A stretch of 15,509 nt of DNA, from the NCBI GenBank assembly GCA_964356295.1, contig CAYHHE010000070.1, positions 1-15,509 on the forward strand. Direction: 5' to 3'. How positions within the stretch are numbered: the first letter of the stretch is position 1; every line of letters starts with the position of its first letter. A program made the position numbers and the translations under genes. Shown in pieces: positions 1 through 5,460 of this stretch. The DNA comes from CAVQGZ01 sp964356295 (GTDB taxonomy: Bacteria; Actinomycetota; Actinomycetes; Jiangellales; Jiangellaceae). The notes under the pieces are model-generated. The model was given only the letters and a program-made list of their open reading frames with translations, was not told the DNA's origin and ran no database searches.

Positions 1-9
1 ACACCGCAG

Positions 10-86
10 GCGCTCTGATCATGGCGGGAACAACACCCAAGGCGCGCTGATCATGCTCGACCCGCACCACACGCGCGCTGATCATG
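10..86. repeat. Three spaced copies of a TGATCATG motif
   Basis: The core CTGATCATG occurs at 15-23, 47-55 and 78-86, so the copies start 32 and 31 bases apart. The second and third share the longer word GCGCGCTGATCATGC; the first has GCTCTGATCATGG. TGATCA is itself palindromic, while the DNA between copies is only loosely similar. The array lies just downstream of rocD and may continue past the window edge. A related GATC-centred array with the same 32-base step lies at 13046-13163. The function is unknown; it could be a protein-binding array or an intergenic repeat family. Confidence 0.6.
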
Positions 87-102
87 CCGCGCGCGCACGG
101 GC

Positions 103-1350
103 TCAGCCACGCAACCCGGCAAGGACGGCCGCCAGCTGCTCGACCGCCCACCGCAGGTCCGCCTCTTCGATCACCAGCGGAGGCGCCAGCCGGATGGTCG
201 AGCCATGGGTGTCCTTGGCGAGCACGCCGCGCTGCATGAGGCGTTCGCACACCTGTCGTCCGGTAGCCAGGGACTCATCGACGTCGATGCCTGCCCACAG
301 CCCGCGGGAGCGCACCGCCACCAGCCCCCGACCAAGCAGAGCGCGCAGGTCGTTGGCCAGCACCCGTCCCATGTCGTCGGCTCGTCGCTGCAGCGTGCCG
401 GGCGCGAGCAGGGCGACGACCTCGCGTCCGACCGCGCTGGCCAGCGGGTTGCCGCCGAACGTGCTGCCGTGCTGGCCCGGCCGAAGAACCCCGAGCACGT
501 CCTCGTCGGCCAGCACCGCCGACACGGGGACGACGCCGCCGCCGAGTGCCTTGCCCAGGATGACGACATCACCGACGACGCCCTCGTGCTCGCTGGCGAG
601 GGTGCGGCCGGTCCGTCCGAGACCGGACTGGATCTCGTCGAGCATGAGCAGCACATGGTGCTCGGCGGTGATGTCCCGGACGGCTCGCAGGTACCCGTCG
701 GGTGGGATGACCACGCCGCCCTCGCCCTGGATCGGCTCGAGCAGCACCGCGACGGTGCGCGGGGTGATCGCGCCTGCCAGGGCGTCGGTGTCACCGTAGG
801 GGACGCTGACGAATCCGGGCGTGTACGGGCCGAAGCCGCTGCGCGCGTCCGGGTCGTCGGAGAACGAGATGATCGTGATCGTCCGGCCGTGGAAGTTGCC
901 GTGCGCGACCACGATCTCTGCCTGGCCGTCCGGCACACCCTTGACCTCGTAGCCCCACTTGCGGGCTACCTTGAGCGCGGTCTCGACCGCCTCGGCGCCG
1001 GAGTTCATCGGCACCGCCATGTCCTTGCCGACCAGCGCCGCGAGCTCGGTGACGAACGGGCCGAACTGGTCGTGGTGGAACGCCCGGCTGGTCAGCGTCA
1101 GGCGGTCCAGCTGGGCGCGTGCTGCGGCGATGATCCGCGGGTGCTCGTGCCCGAAGTTGAGCGCGGAGTACCCGGCCAGGCAGTCCAGGTAGCGGCGTCC
1201 CTCGACGTCGGTCACCCAGGCCCCGCGACCCTCGGCCAGCACGACTGGCAACGGGTGATAGGTGTGGGCGGCGTGGGCGTCGGCGAGCGCGATGTGTCTC
1301 GCCGTCTGCGTCGCCTGTTGTGTGGACGCCGTCGGCGCCGGTCCCGGCAC
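103..1350 (-). CDS. rocD: Ornithine--oxo-acid aminotransferase (RocD)
   Basis: This is a class-III PLP-dependent aminotransferase of 415 residues, the usual length for ornithine aminotransferase, which transfers the delta-amino group of ornithine to 2-oxoglutarate to give glutamate semialdehyde in cytosolic arginine/ornithine breakdown. Visible motifs in order are YHPLPVV (31-37), which is typical of ornithine rather than acetylornithine or GABA aminotransferases, the cofactor-phosphate region NSGAEAVETA (116-125), EPIQGEGG (205-212), DEIQSGLGRTG with the PLP-binding Asp238, the Schiff-base Lys267 in GKALGGG, and HGSTFGGNPL (295-304). The GTG start at 1350 lies 3 bp after the stop of the DUF1801 gene, so the two are probably one transcript. 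No strong Shine-Dalgarno is visible and translation may be coupled. The N-terminal 15 residues are not conserved-looking, so a slightly later start is possible. Confidence 0.95.
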   Translation of the reverse strand: MPGPAPTASTQQATQTARHIALADAHAAHTYHPLPVVLAEGRGAWVTDVEGRRYLDCLAGYSALNFGHEHPRIIAAARAQLDRLTLTSRAFHHDQFGPFVTELAALVGKDMAVPMNSGAEAVETALKVARKWGYEVKGVPDGQAEIVVAHGNFHGRTITIISFSDDPDARSGFGPYTPGFVSVPYGDTDALAGAITPRTVAVLLEPIQGEGGVVIPPDGYLRAVRDITAEHHVLLMLDEIQSGLGRTGRTLASEHEGVVGDVVILGKALGGGVVPVSAVLADEDVLGVLRPGQHGSTFGGNPLASAVGREVVALLAPGTLQRRADDMGRVLANDLRALLGRGLVAVRSRGLWAGIDVDESLATGRQVCERLMQRGVLAKDTHGSTIRLAPPLVIEEADLRWAVEQLAAVLAGLRG

Positions 1351-1353
1351 CGT

Positions 1354-1716
1354 CTACCCGATCCCGAGCTCGGCCATCCGACCCTGGACGATCATCCGAA
1401 CCGCCTCGGGCGGGAACGTCTGGCCGTGCCGCACCGCGGCGGTGGCGCCGGTGACCTTCACGCCGCAGTCGCGCAGCCCGGGAGTCAGGTCCGCCAGCAG
1501 CGCAGGGCTCATCGAGTACAGCGACACGTGGGTCTTGGAGTAGCCCATCCCCACCACCTGCTTGCCGACCACGAAGACCGGGATCCGGTAGCTGATGCGC
1601 TCCTGCGCGTCCACGAGCAGAGCGAGGATCTGCTCGCGCAGGTCGCGCAGGCCCGGCTGCGCCGCAGCGGGCGCATCGGTGACGAAGGCCTCGACGTCGA
1701 CGGGCAGGTCTGCCAC
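1354..1716 (-). CDS. DUF1801 (YdhG-like) domain protein
   Basis: The 120-residue product matches the pattern of DUF1801 proteins: an N-terminal helical stretch, the signature ERISYRIPVF (39-48), KTHVSLY (61-67), and a C-terminal FPPEAVRMIV segment (101-110). This is a small cytosolic fold related to the YdhG/Fra-like group; some relatives are described as iron-chaperone-like, but no reaction is established and none is claimed here. The frame is open to an ATG at 1824, but the extra 36 residues are low-complexity and look unconserved. The GTG at 1716 begins the domain and sits 6 nt after a CATACT box, which fits a leaderless start. It lies 3 bp upstream of rocD and probably shares its transcript; a functional link to ornithine metabolism is not evident. 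Confidence 0.8.
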   Translation of the reverse strand: MADLPVDVEAFVTDAPAAAQPGLRDLREQILALLVDAQERISYRIPVFVVGKQVVGMGYSKTHVSLYSMSPALLADLTPGLRDCGVKVTGATAAVRHGQTFPPEAVRMIVQGRMAELGIG

Positions 1717-1722
1717 ACCTGC

Positions 1723-1728
1723 AGTATG
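1723..1728 (-). promoter_or_regulatory. Candidate -10 box of the DUF1801-rocD transcript
   Basis: Read on the minus strand, CATACT is followed by six bases and then GTG at 1716. This geometry suits a leaderless actinobacterial transcript that starts at the GTG. No convincing -35 is seen. The box supports choosing the shorter DUF1801 start. Confidence 0.45.
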
Positions 1729-1832
1729 CCCCTGTTGGAGGCCGTGATCCGGCTCGGCTCGGCCACCGATTCGCAGACCCAGCCCGGGGCACCGGCTCGA
1801 GCGACGGCTCGCGCCGGGCACCATGTGTCGGC

Positions 1833-2195
1833 ATGGACCCGGGTACCGCCGACTCGCCAGTGACCGACGGGGGCGACACGGGCGTGTCCGCCGCCGAGAT
1901 CGCCACGCTGCTGCTCATGGCGATCGGCGGCATCCTGCTGCCCCTGGCCGGACCGGCGGTCGGCGTGGTGCTCATGCGCTCGACGCCGCGCTGGACGGCG
2001 CGGCAGGTCAAGGTGACCTGGGGCATCCTCGGGGTGGGCCTGGTGGCTCTGCTGGTCGGCGTCGCCCTGCTGGCCTGGGTGAGCGAGTCGACGCCCGAGA
2101 CCGTCCGCGCCGCACTGCTGGCGTTGGGGATCGTGGTCGCCGTGGGACCGGCGGCAGCGCTGTACGCGGCCACCCGACCCCGTCCCACCGGCTAG
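1833..2195 (+). CDS. Small three-helix membrane protein of unknown function
   Basis: This 120-residue protein is not recognised as a named family. A polar acidic N-terminus (1-20) precedes three hydrophobic segments at about 23-47, 61-82 and 92-113, separated by short loops, with basic residues at 49-60. It is therefore probably an integral inner-membrane protein without a signal peptide. The ATG at 1833 was chosen; an in-frame GTG at 1860 would shorten the N-terminus by nine residues and keep all helices. It is divergent from the DUF1801 gene and ends 27 bp before the Fur-family gene, which has its own candidate promoter, so shared transcription is possible but not required. Confidence 0.7.
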   Translation: MDPGTADSPVTDGGDTGVSAAEIATLLLMAIGGILLPLAGPAVGVVLMRSTPRWTARQVKVTWGILGVGLVALLVGVALLAWVSESTPETVRAALLALGIVVAVGPAAALYAATRPRPTG

Positions 2196-2209
2196 GGCAG
2201 CCTGTCGGC

Positions 2210-2215
2210 CACACT
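2210..2215 (+). promoter_or_regulatory. Candidate -10 box of the Fur-family gene
   Basis: CACACT is followed by seven bases and the GTG start at 2223, which matches leaderless start geometry. There is no Shine-Dalgarno between the box and the GTG. No -35 or palindromic Fur box was recognised in the 27-bp gap. Confidence 0.4.
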
Positions 2216-2222
2216 TGGCACC

Positions 2223-2690
2223 GTGCCGGTGGACTCCCGACTCGACGAGGCGCTCGACGCGCTGCGCCGTCGGGGAGAGCGGGTGACCGAGCCTCGGCGT
2301 GCCGTCCTCGAGGCACTCGCCCGGCTGCCCGACCACCCCACTGCCGAGGAGGTTGTCGAGGCGGTCGAGGCCAGCGCGCCCGCTGTCCATCGCGCCACCG
2401 TGTACCGGACCCTGGAGACCTTCACCGACCTGGGCATCGTCACCCACGTGCACGTGGGGCACGGGGGGACCAGCTACCACCTGGCCGAGCAACGTCACCT
2501 GCACGCCCAGTGCCAGCGCTGCGGGCGGGTGGTGGACGTGCCGGTCGAGGTACTCGACGACGTGCGGACGAGGTTGGAGGATCTCTCCGGCTTCGAGCTC
2601 GACGCCACGCACGTGGCGCTGTCGGGGCTGTGCGCCCAGTGCCGATCCGATGCCGGGGAGAGCCCCGGCCCAAGTGAGGAGGAACGATGA
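2223..2690 (+). CDS. Fur-family metalloregulator
   Basis: This 155-residue protein has the layout of the ferric uptake regulator family: an N-terminal winged helix (about 5-85) with the recognition-helix segment ATVYRTLETF (58-67), then a dimerisation/metal domain. Metal-ligand candidates are His75, His77, His86, His92, His94 and His130, and two CxxC pairs (Cys97/Cys100 and Cys137/Cys140) form the usual structural zinc site. It would repress or activate genes in response to metal or peroxide. Which subfamily (Fur, Zur, PerR, Nur) cannot be decided from the motifs; the four cysteines are compatible with several. Its last codons overlap the SDR start by 4 bp (ATGA), and the acidic tail encodes the SDR ribosome-binding site. 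Regulator and SDR are thus translationally coupled. Confidence 0.92.
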   Translation: MPVDSRLDEALDALRRRGERVTEPRRAVLEALARLPDHPTAEEVVEAVEASAPAVHRATVYRTLETFTDLGIVTHVHVGHGGTSYHLAEQRHLHAQCQRCGRVVDVPVEVLDDVRTRLEDLSGFELDATHVALSGLCAQCRSDAGESPGPSEEER

Positions 2691-3535
2691 CACGCCTCGA
2701 CCACGCCCGGGTACTCGTCACGGGAGCGGCCTCCGGCATCGGCCGGCTGATGGCGCTGGGGGCTGCGGCACGGGGGGCGCACGTCATCGCCTGGGACATC
2801 GACCCGGACGGGCTGGACCGGCTGGCCGGCGAGGTCGCCGCCGTCCCGTCCCGTGTCACGACCGACGTGGTGGACGTGACCGACCGGCACGCCGTCTACG
2901 CCGCGGCCGGACGCGTGTGCGATGCGCTCGGCGGGGTCGACGTGCTCGTCCTCAACGCCGGCGTCGTGGACGCCCGGCCGATCCTCGAGGTCCCCGACGA
3001 GGCCGTCGAGCGCGTCATGGACGTCAACGTGCTGGCGCTGTTCTGGTGCACGAAGGCGTTCCTGCCCGGGATGGTCGAGCGGGGGGACGGGCACGTCGTG
3101 ACGATCGCGTCCATCGCCGCCCTTACGCCCGTCCCAGGCAGTGCCGCGTACGGCGCGAGCAAGCACGCGGCCTACGGGTTCGCCGACACGCTGCGCACCG
3201 AGCTGCACGAGATCGCCCCAGGAGTCCACACGACCGTCGTCATGCCCTTCTTCATCAACACCGGCATGTTCGCCGGCGCCGGCGCCATCCGGCTGCCCAC
3301 GTTCAACGAGCTGGACGAGCGCGACGTCGCCGATCGGGTCATCACCGCGATCGAGCGTGACCACGAGCGGGTCATCCTGCCCAGCACCGGCGTGGTCGTG
3401 TACTACCTGCGCGCGCTGCCGCCGCGGGTGTCGGACTGGATCGCGCATCGGGTGGGACTGCTGTCGACGATGAGGACCTTCCAGGGCCGCTCGGTGGTCG
3501 ACCGGATCGATCAGCGCAGCGATCAGACCGCCTGA
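2687..3535 (+). CDS. Classical SDR oxidoreductase, retinol-dehydrogenase-like
   Basis: This is a 282-residue short-chain dehydrogenase. It shows the cofactor motif TGAASGIG (12-19), Asp37 after the second strand (suggesting NAD(H) preference), NAG (90-92), Asn114, Ser142, Tyr155 and Lys159 (YGASK), which together form a complete catalytic tetrad. The C-terminal third (PFFINTGMF around 245, then a hydrophobic or amphipathic segment near 225-255 and a basic tail) resembles the RDH10/17-beta-HSD-11 group that acts on lipid or sterol alcohols; the substrate is inference only. The ATG overlaps the Fur-family stop and has a strong GAGGAG upstream (about 2677-2684). Its 3' end overlaps the convergent acyltransferase gene by 13 bp, so the transcripts are antisense at their ends. 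Confidence 0.92.
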   Translation: MTRLDHARVLVTGAASGIGRLMALGAAARGAHVIAWDIDPDGLDRLAGEVAAVPSRVTTDVVDVTDRHAVYAAAGRVCDALGGVDVLVLNAGVVDARPILEVPDEAVERVMDVNVLALFWCTKAFLPGMVERGDGHVVTIASIAALTPVPGSAAYGASKHAAYGFADTLRTELHEIAPGVHTTVVMPFFINTGMFAGAGAIRLPTFNELDERDVADRVITAIERDHERVILPSTGVVVYYLRALPPRVSDWIAHRVGLLSTMRTFQGRSVVDRIDQRSDQTA

Positions 3536-4872
3536 GCGACGGCCGCCGAGAGGACGTCCAGCTCGTCCTCGAACCCGGCGACCAGCGCCTCGGGGTCGGG
3601 GATCGTCGCAGCGTCCGTGGACACCCCGACTGTCACGGTCCCGTTGTAGGAGAAGATCGAGATACCGAAGGTCATGTCGCCGCCGCGAGGCACCCACCCG
3701 ATGACACCGTCCACCTTGGCCCCGGCGAAGTAGATCGGCTGCTGCGGGCCGGGCACGTTCGTCACGAGGCCGCTGGCCTTGGTGACGAAGAAGGCGACAC
3801 CGAAGTCCTCCACCGGGCCGGGTGAGATCCCCAGCCCTGCCAGCACACCGAGGGTGACCAGAGCCTCCGGCGACGACTTGAGCTCCTCGGCGCGGGCGTG
3901 CGCGACCTCCAGACGCTCGCGCGGGCCCGCCGCTGCGACGGGAAGGTCGACGAAGAAGAACCCGAAGTTGTTGCCGAGCTCGCGGGGGAGGGGCTTGTCC
4001 GGTGGGCGCAGGTCGACCGGGACGAGCACCGGCACGTCCGCCGGCTCCTCGCCGTGGTCCAACAAGTAGCGACGGAACGCCCCACCCAGCGCAGCGAGCA
4101 TCACGTCGTTGACCGTGCACCCGCAGGCTCGGCCGATGGCCTTGACCTGGTCCAGGGGGATCGGGTCGGACCAGGTGGCGAGCTTGGCGATGCCGACCTC
4201 GCCGTTGAGCAGGGACGCTCGCTTGGCCGGGAGGTCGGCGACGTGCGCGAGCCGGGCGGCGTCGTGTGCGGCGCTCGCGCCCATCGCGACGAGCCGACTG
4301 GGGTGGGTCACCGTGGCGACGGACTCGGTGAGCAGGCGCCCGACCCGCCGCCGCAGTGGCGGGGACCTCCCGTCATGCGGTGGGGCGAAACCGGCGTCCG
4401 GCTGCTCGTCGGTGAGCGAGATCAGGACCCGGGCCAGCGCCATGCCGTCGGCGACGCTGTGGTGGATGCGGAACAGCATCGCGGTACCGGAGCCGAAGCC
4501 GGAGATGGTGTGCACCTGCCACATCGGCCGGGAGGCGTCGAGAGGCACGTGCTGCGACTCACCGACGTAGGTCTGCAGCGCGGCCATGCCGCCCGGTGGG
4601 TTCAGGGTGACGTAGAGCAGGTGACGGTCGAGGTCGAAGTCGTCGTCGGTGACCCAGTGGGCGCGACCGAACGGGGTTCGCGGGGACTCCGGACGTTGGG
4701 TGAACCGCGGGAACTCCTCGATGAGGCGCTCCTGGAGGACGGCGCGCAGCACCTGGTCGTCCACGGGCCGATCGGTCCACAGCACCGAGTTGACCACGAT
4801 CAGGTTCTCCGGGTTGTCCATGCGCAGCCACGCGTGGTCGACCCACGGCATCGGATGCCTCGCCATCGCCAT
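3523..4872 (-). CDS. WS/DGAT acyltransferase (wax ester/triacylglycerol synthase family)
   Basis: The 449-residue product fits the bacterial WS/DGAT family, which transfers acyl groups from acyl-CoA to alcohols or diacylglycerol at the membrane or lipid-droplet surface. The catalytic HHxxxDG motif is intact as HHSVADG (137-143), preceded by the usual N-terminal PMPWVDHAWLRM block. The C-terminal domain shows LGNNFGFFFVDLPV and TNVPGP, which are family hallmarks. The ATG at 4872 follows GGAGAGGAG; an ATG at 4866 has a better spacing from AGGAG (8 nt) and would remove two residues. The frame stays open upstream to 5223, but that part lies under the LapA gene and looks non-coding. The gene is convergent with the SDR and divergent from the LapA gene. 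Substrate specificity cannot be read, and some family members act in other acyl transfers. Confidence 0.93.
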   Translation of the reverse strand: MAMARHPMPWVDHAWLRMDNPENLIVVNSVLWTDRPVDDQVLRAVLQERLIEEFPRFTQRPESPRTPFGRAHWVTDDDFDLDRHLLYVTLNPPGGMAALQTYVGESQHVPLDASRPMWQVHTISGFGSGTAMLFRIHHSVADGMALARVLISLTDEQPDAGFAPPHDGRSPPLRRRVGRLLTESVATVTHPSRLVAMGASAAHDAARLAHVADLPAKRASLLNGEVGIAKLATWSDPIPLDQVKAIGRACGCTVNDVMLAALGGAFRRYLLDHGEEPADVPVLVPVDLRPPDKPLPRELGNNFGFFFVDLPVAAAGPRERLEVAHARAEELKSSPEALVTLGVLAGLGISPGPVEDFGVAFFVTKASGLVTNVPGPQQPIYFAGAKVDGVIGWVPRGGDMTFGISIFSYNGTVTVGVSTDAATIPDPEALVAGFEDELDVLSAAVAQAV

Positions 4873-4891
4873 CACTCCTCTCCGGCAAGCG

Positions 4892-4897
4892 ACGCTA
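4892..4897 (-). promoter_or_regulatory. Candidate -10 box of the WS/DGAT gene
   Basis: On the minus strand TAGCGT fits the TAnnnT -10 consensus and lies 19 bases before the ATG at 4872, leaving room for the GGAGAGGAG ribosome-binding site. No clear -35 is present. Confidence 0.4.
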
Positions 4898-4961
4898 GGC
4901 GAACCGGTGAGCAGCGGCCAGGGCCGGAGGTCACCCACCGAGCCCGAGACGGCGCAGCGAG

Positions 4962-4967
4962 TAGCCT
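4962..4967 (+). promoter_or_regulatory. Candidate -10 box of the LapA-domain gene
   Basis: TAGCCT fits TAnnnT and precedes the GTG at 4990 by 22 bases, with a GAGGGAGG ribosome-binding site between them. Together with the opposite-strand box at 4892-4897 this makes a compact divergent promoter region of 117 bp. Confidence 0.4.
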
Positions 4968-4989
4968 GCCGGTCGAGGGAGGTGGGTCG

Positions 4990-5379
4990 GTGGCGGCAAC
5001 CGAGACACGCCGCCGGGGCGGCAGCCTCGGCTTCATCATCGGGATCGCGGTGGGTATCCCTGCCACGATCTTCGCGCTGTCGAACCTCGAAAGCACGAAC
5101 GTGGAGTTCCTGGGCTGGCAGGCCGAGGTCCCGCTGTGGGCGGTGATCGGGCTGTCGCTGCTGGCCGGTGTCGCCATCGGTATGGGCGTGCTGCTGGCCG
5201 TGCAGACCCGCCGGAGGCGCCATCGCAAGCGCGAGATCAAGGGCGCCCGAAAGCGCGAGGAGGCACAGAAGCAGCTCGAGTCGTCGACTGCCGAGCCGGC
5301 CGTCGACGACTCGACGCCGACGCAGGCGGCCCCCGCGCCGACCGGCACCCTCGACAACCCAGGTCGCAGCAGCACCTGA
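4990..5379 (+). CDS. LapA-domain (DUF1049) membrane protein
   Basis: This 129-residue protein carries a LapA/DUF1049 domain: a basic N-terminus, transmembrane helix 1 (about 11-30), the family-typical stretch LSNLESTNVEFLGWQAEVPL (30-49), helix 2 (about 48-71), then a very basic segment (74-91) and a proline/alanine-rich acidic tail. The fold is a small two-helix inner-membrane protein with both ends probably cytoplasmic. In Gram-negatives LapA/LapB control lipopolysaccharide assembly; actinobacteria lack LPS, so the role here is unknown. The GTG at 4990 has GGAGG seven bases upstream. The frame is open upstream to 3898, but that stretch is antisense to the WS/DGAT gene and was rejected. A short imperfect hairpin (about 5396-5410) after the stop could end its transcript. 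Confidence 0.87.
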   Translation: MAATETRRRGGSLGFIIGIAVGIPATIFALSNLESTNVEFLGWQAEVPLWAVIGLSLLAGVAIGMGVLLAVQTRRRRHRKREIKGARKREEAQKQLESSTAEPAVDDSTPTQAAPAPTGTLDNPGRSST

Positions 5380-5423
5380 TCACCTCCGCGCCGGACAGGC
5401 CGTAGGCCCTGGCTGCCCCCGTC

Positions 5424-5429
5424 TACCCT
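5424..5429 (+). promoter_or_regulatory. Candidate -10 box of the DUF6421 operon
   Basis: TACCCT fits the TAnnnT consensus. It lies about 30 bases before the GTG start, and GAGGGAG at 5448-5454 provides a good ribosome-binding site. No -35 is obvious. It would drive the four-gene operon 5461-10073. Confidence 0.45.
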
Positions 5430-5460
5430 GGGAGCACACCAACTCACGAGGGAGCCCGTG

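Noticed and set aside
10..86. CRISPR array at the left edge
   Set aside because: The repeat core is only 9-15 bases with ~17-22 variable bases between copies, there are three copies and no cas genes; this does not fit a CRISPR repeat-spacer structure.
205..1863. Long plus-strand open frame opposite rocD and the DUF1801 gene
   Set aside because: Its translation is low-complexity, rich in Arg/Gly/Val/His, and shows no family motif, whereas the minus-strand genes have complete, recognisable domains. Such frames are common opposite genes in GC-rich DNA.
1509..2693. 394-codon minus-strand open frame across the membrane-protein and Fur-family genes
   Set aside because: The plus-strand Fur-family gene has clear HTH and CxxC motifs; the antisense translation has none.
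3898..4989. N-terminal extension of the LapA frame
   Set aside because: It lies antisense to the WS/DGAT gene, and the LapA domain, its ribosome-binding site and its -10 box all support GTG 4990.
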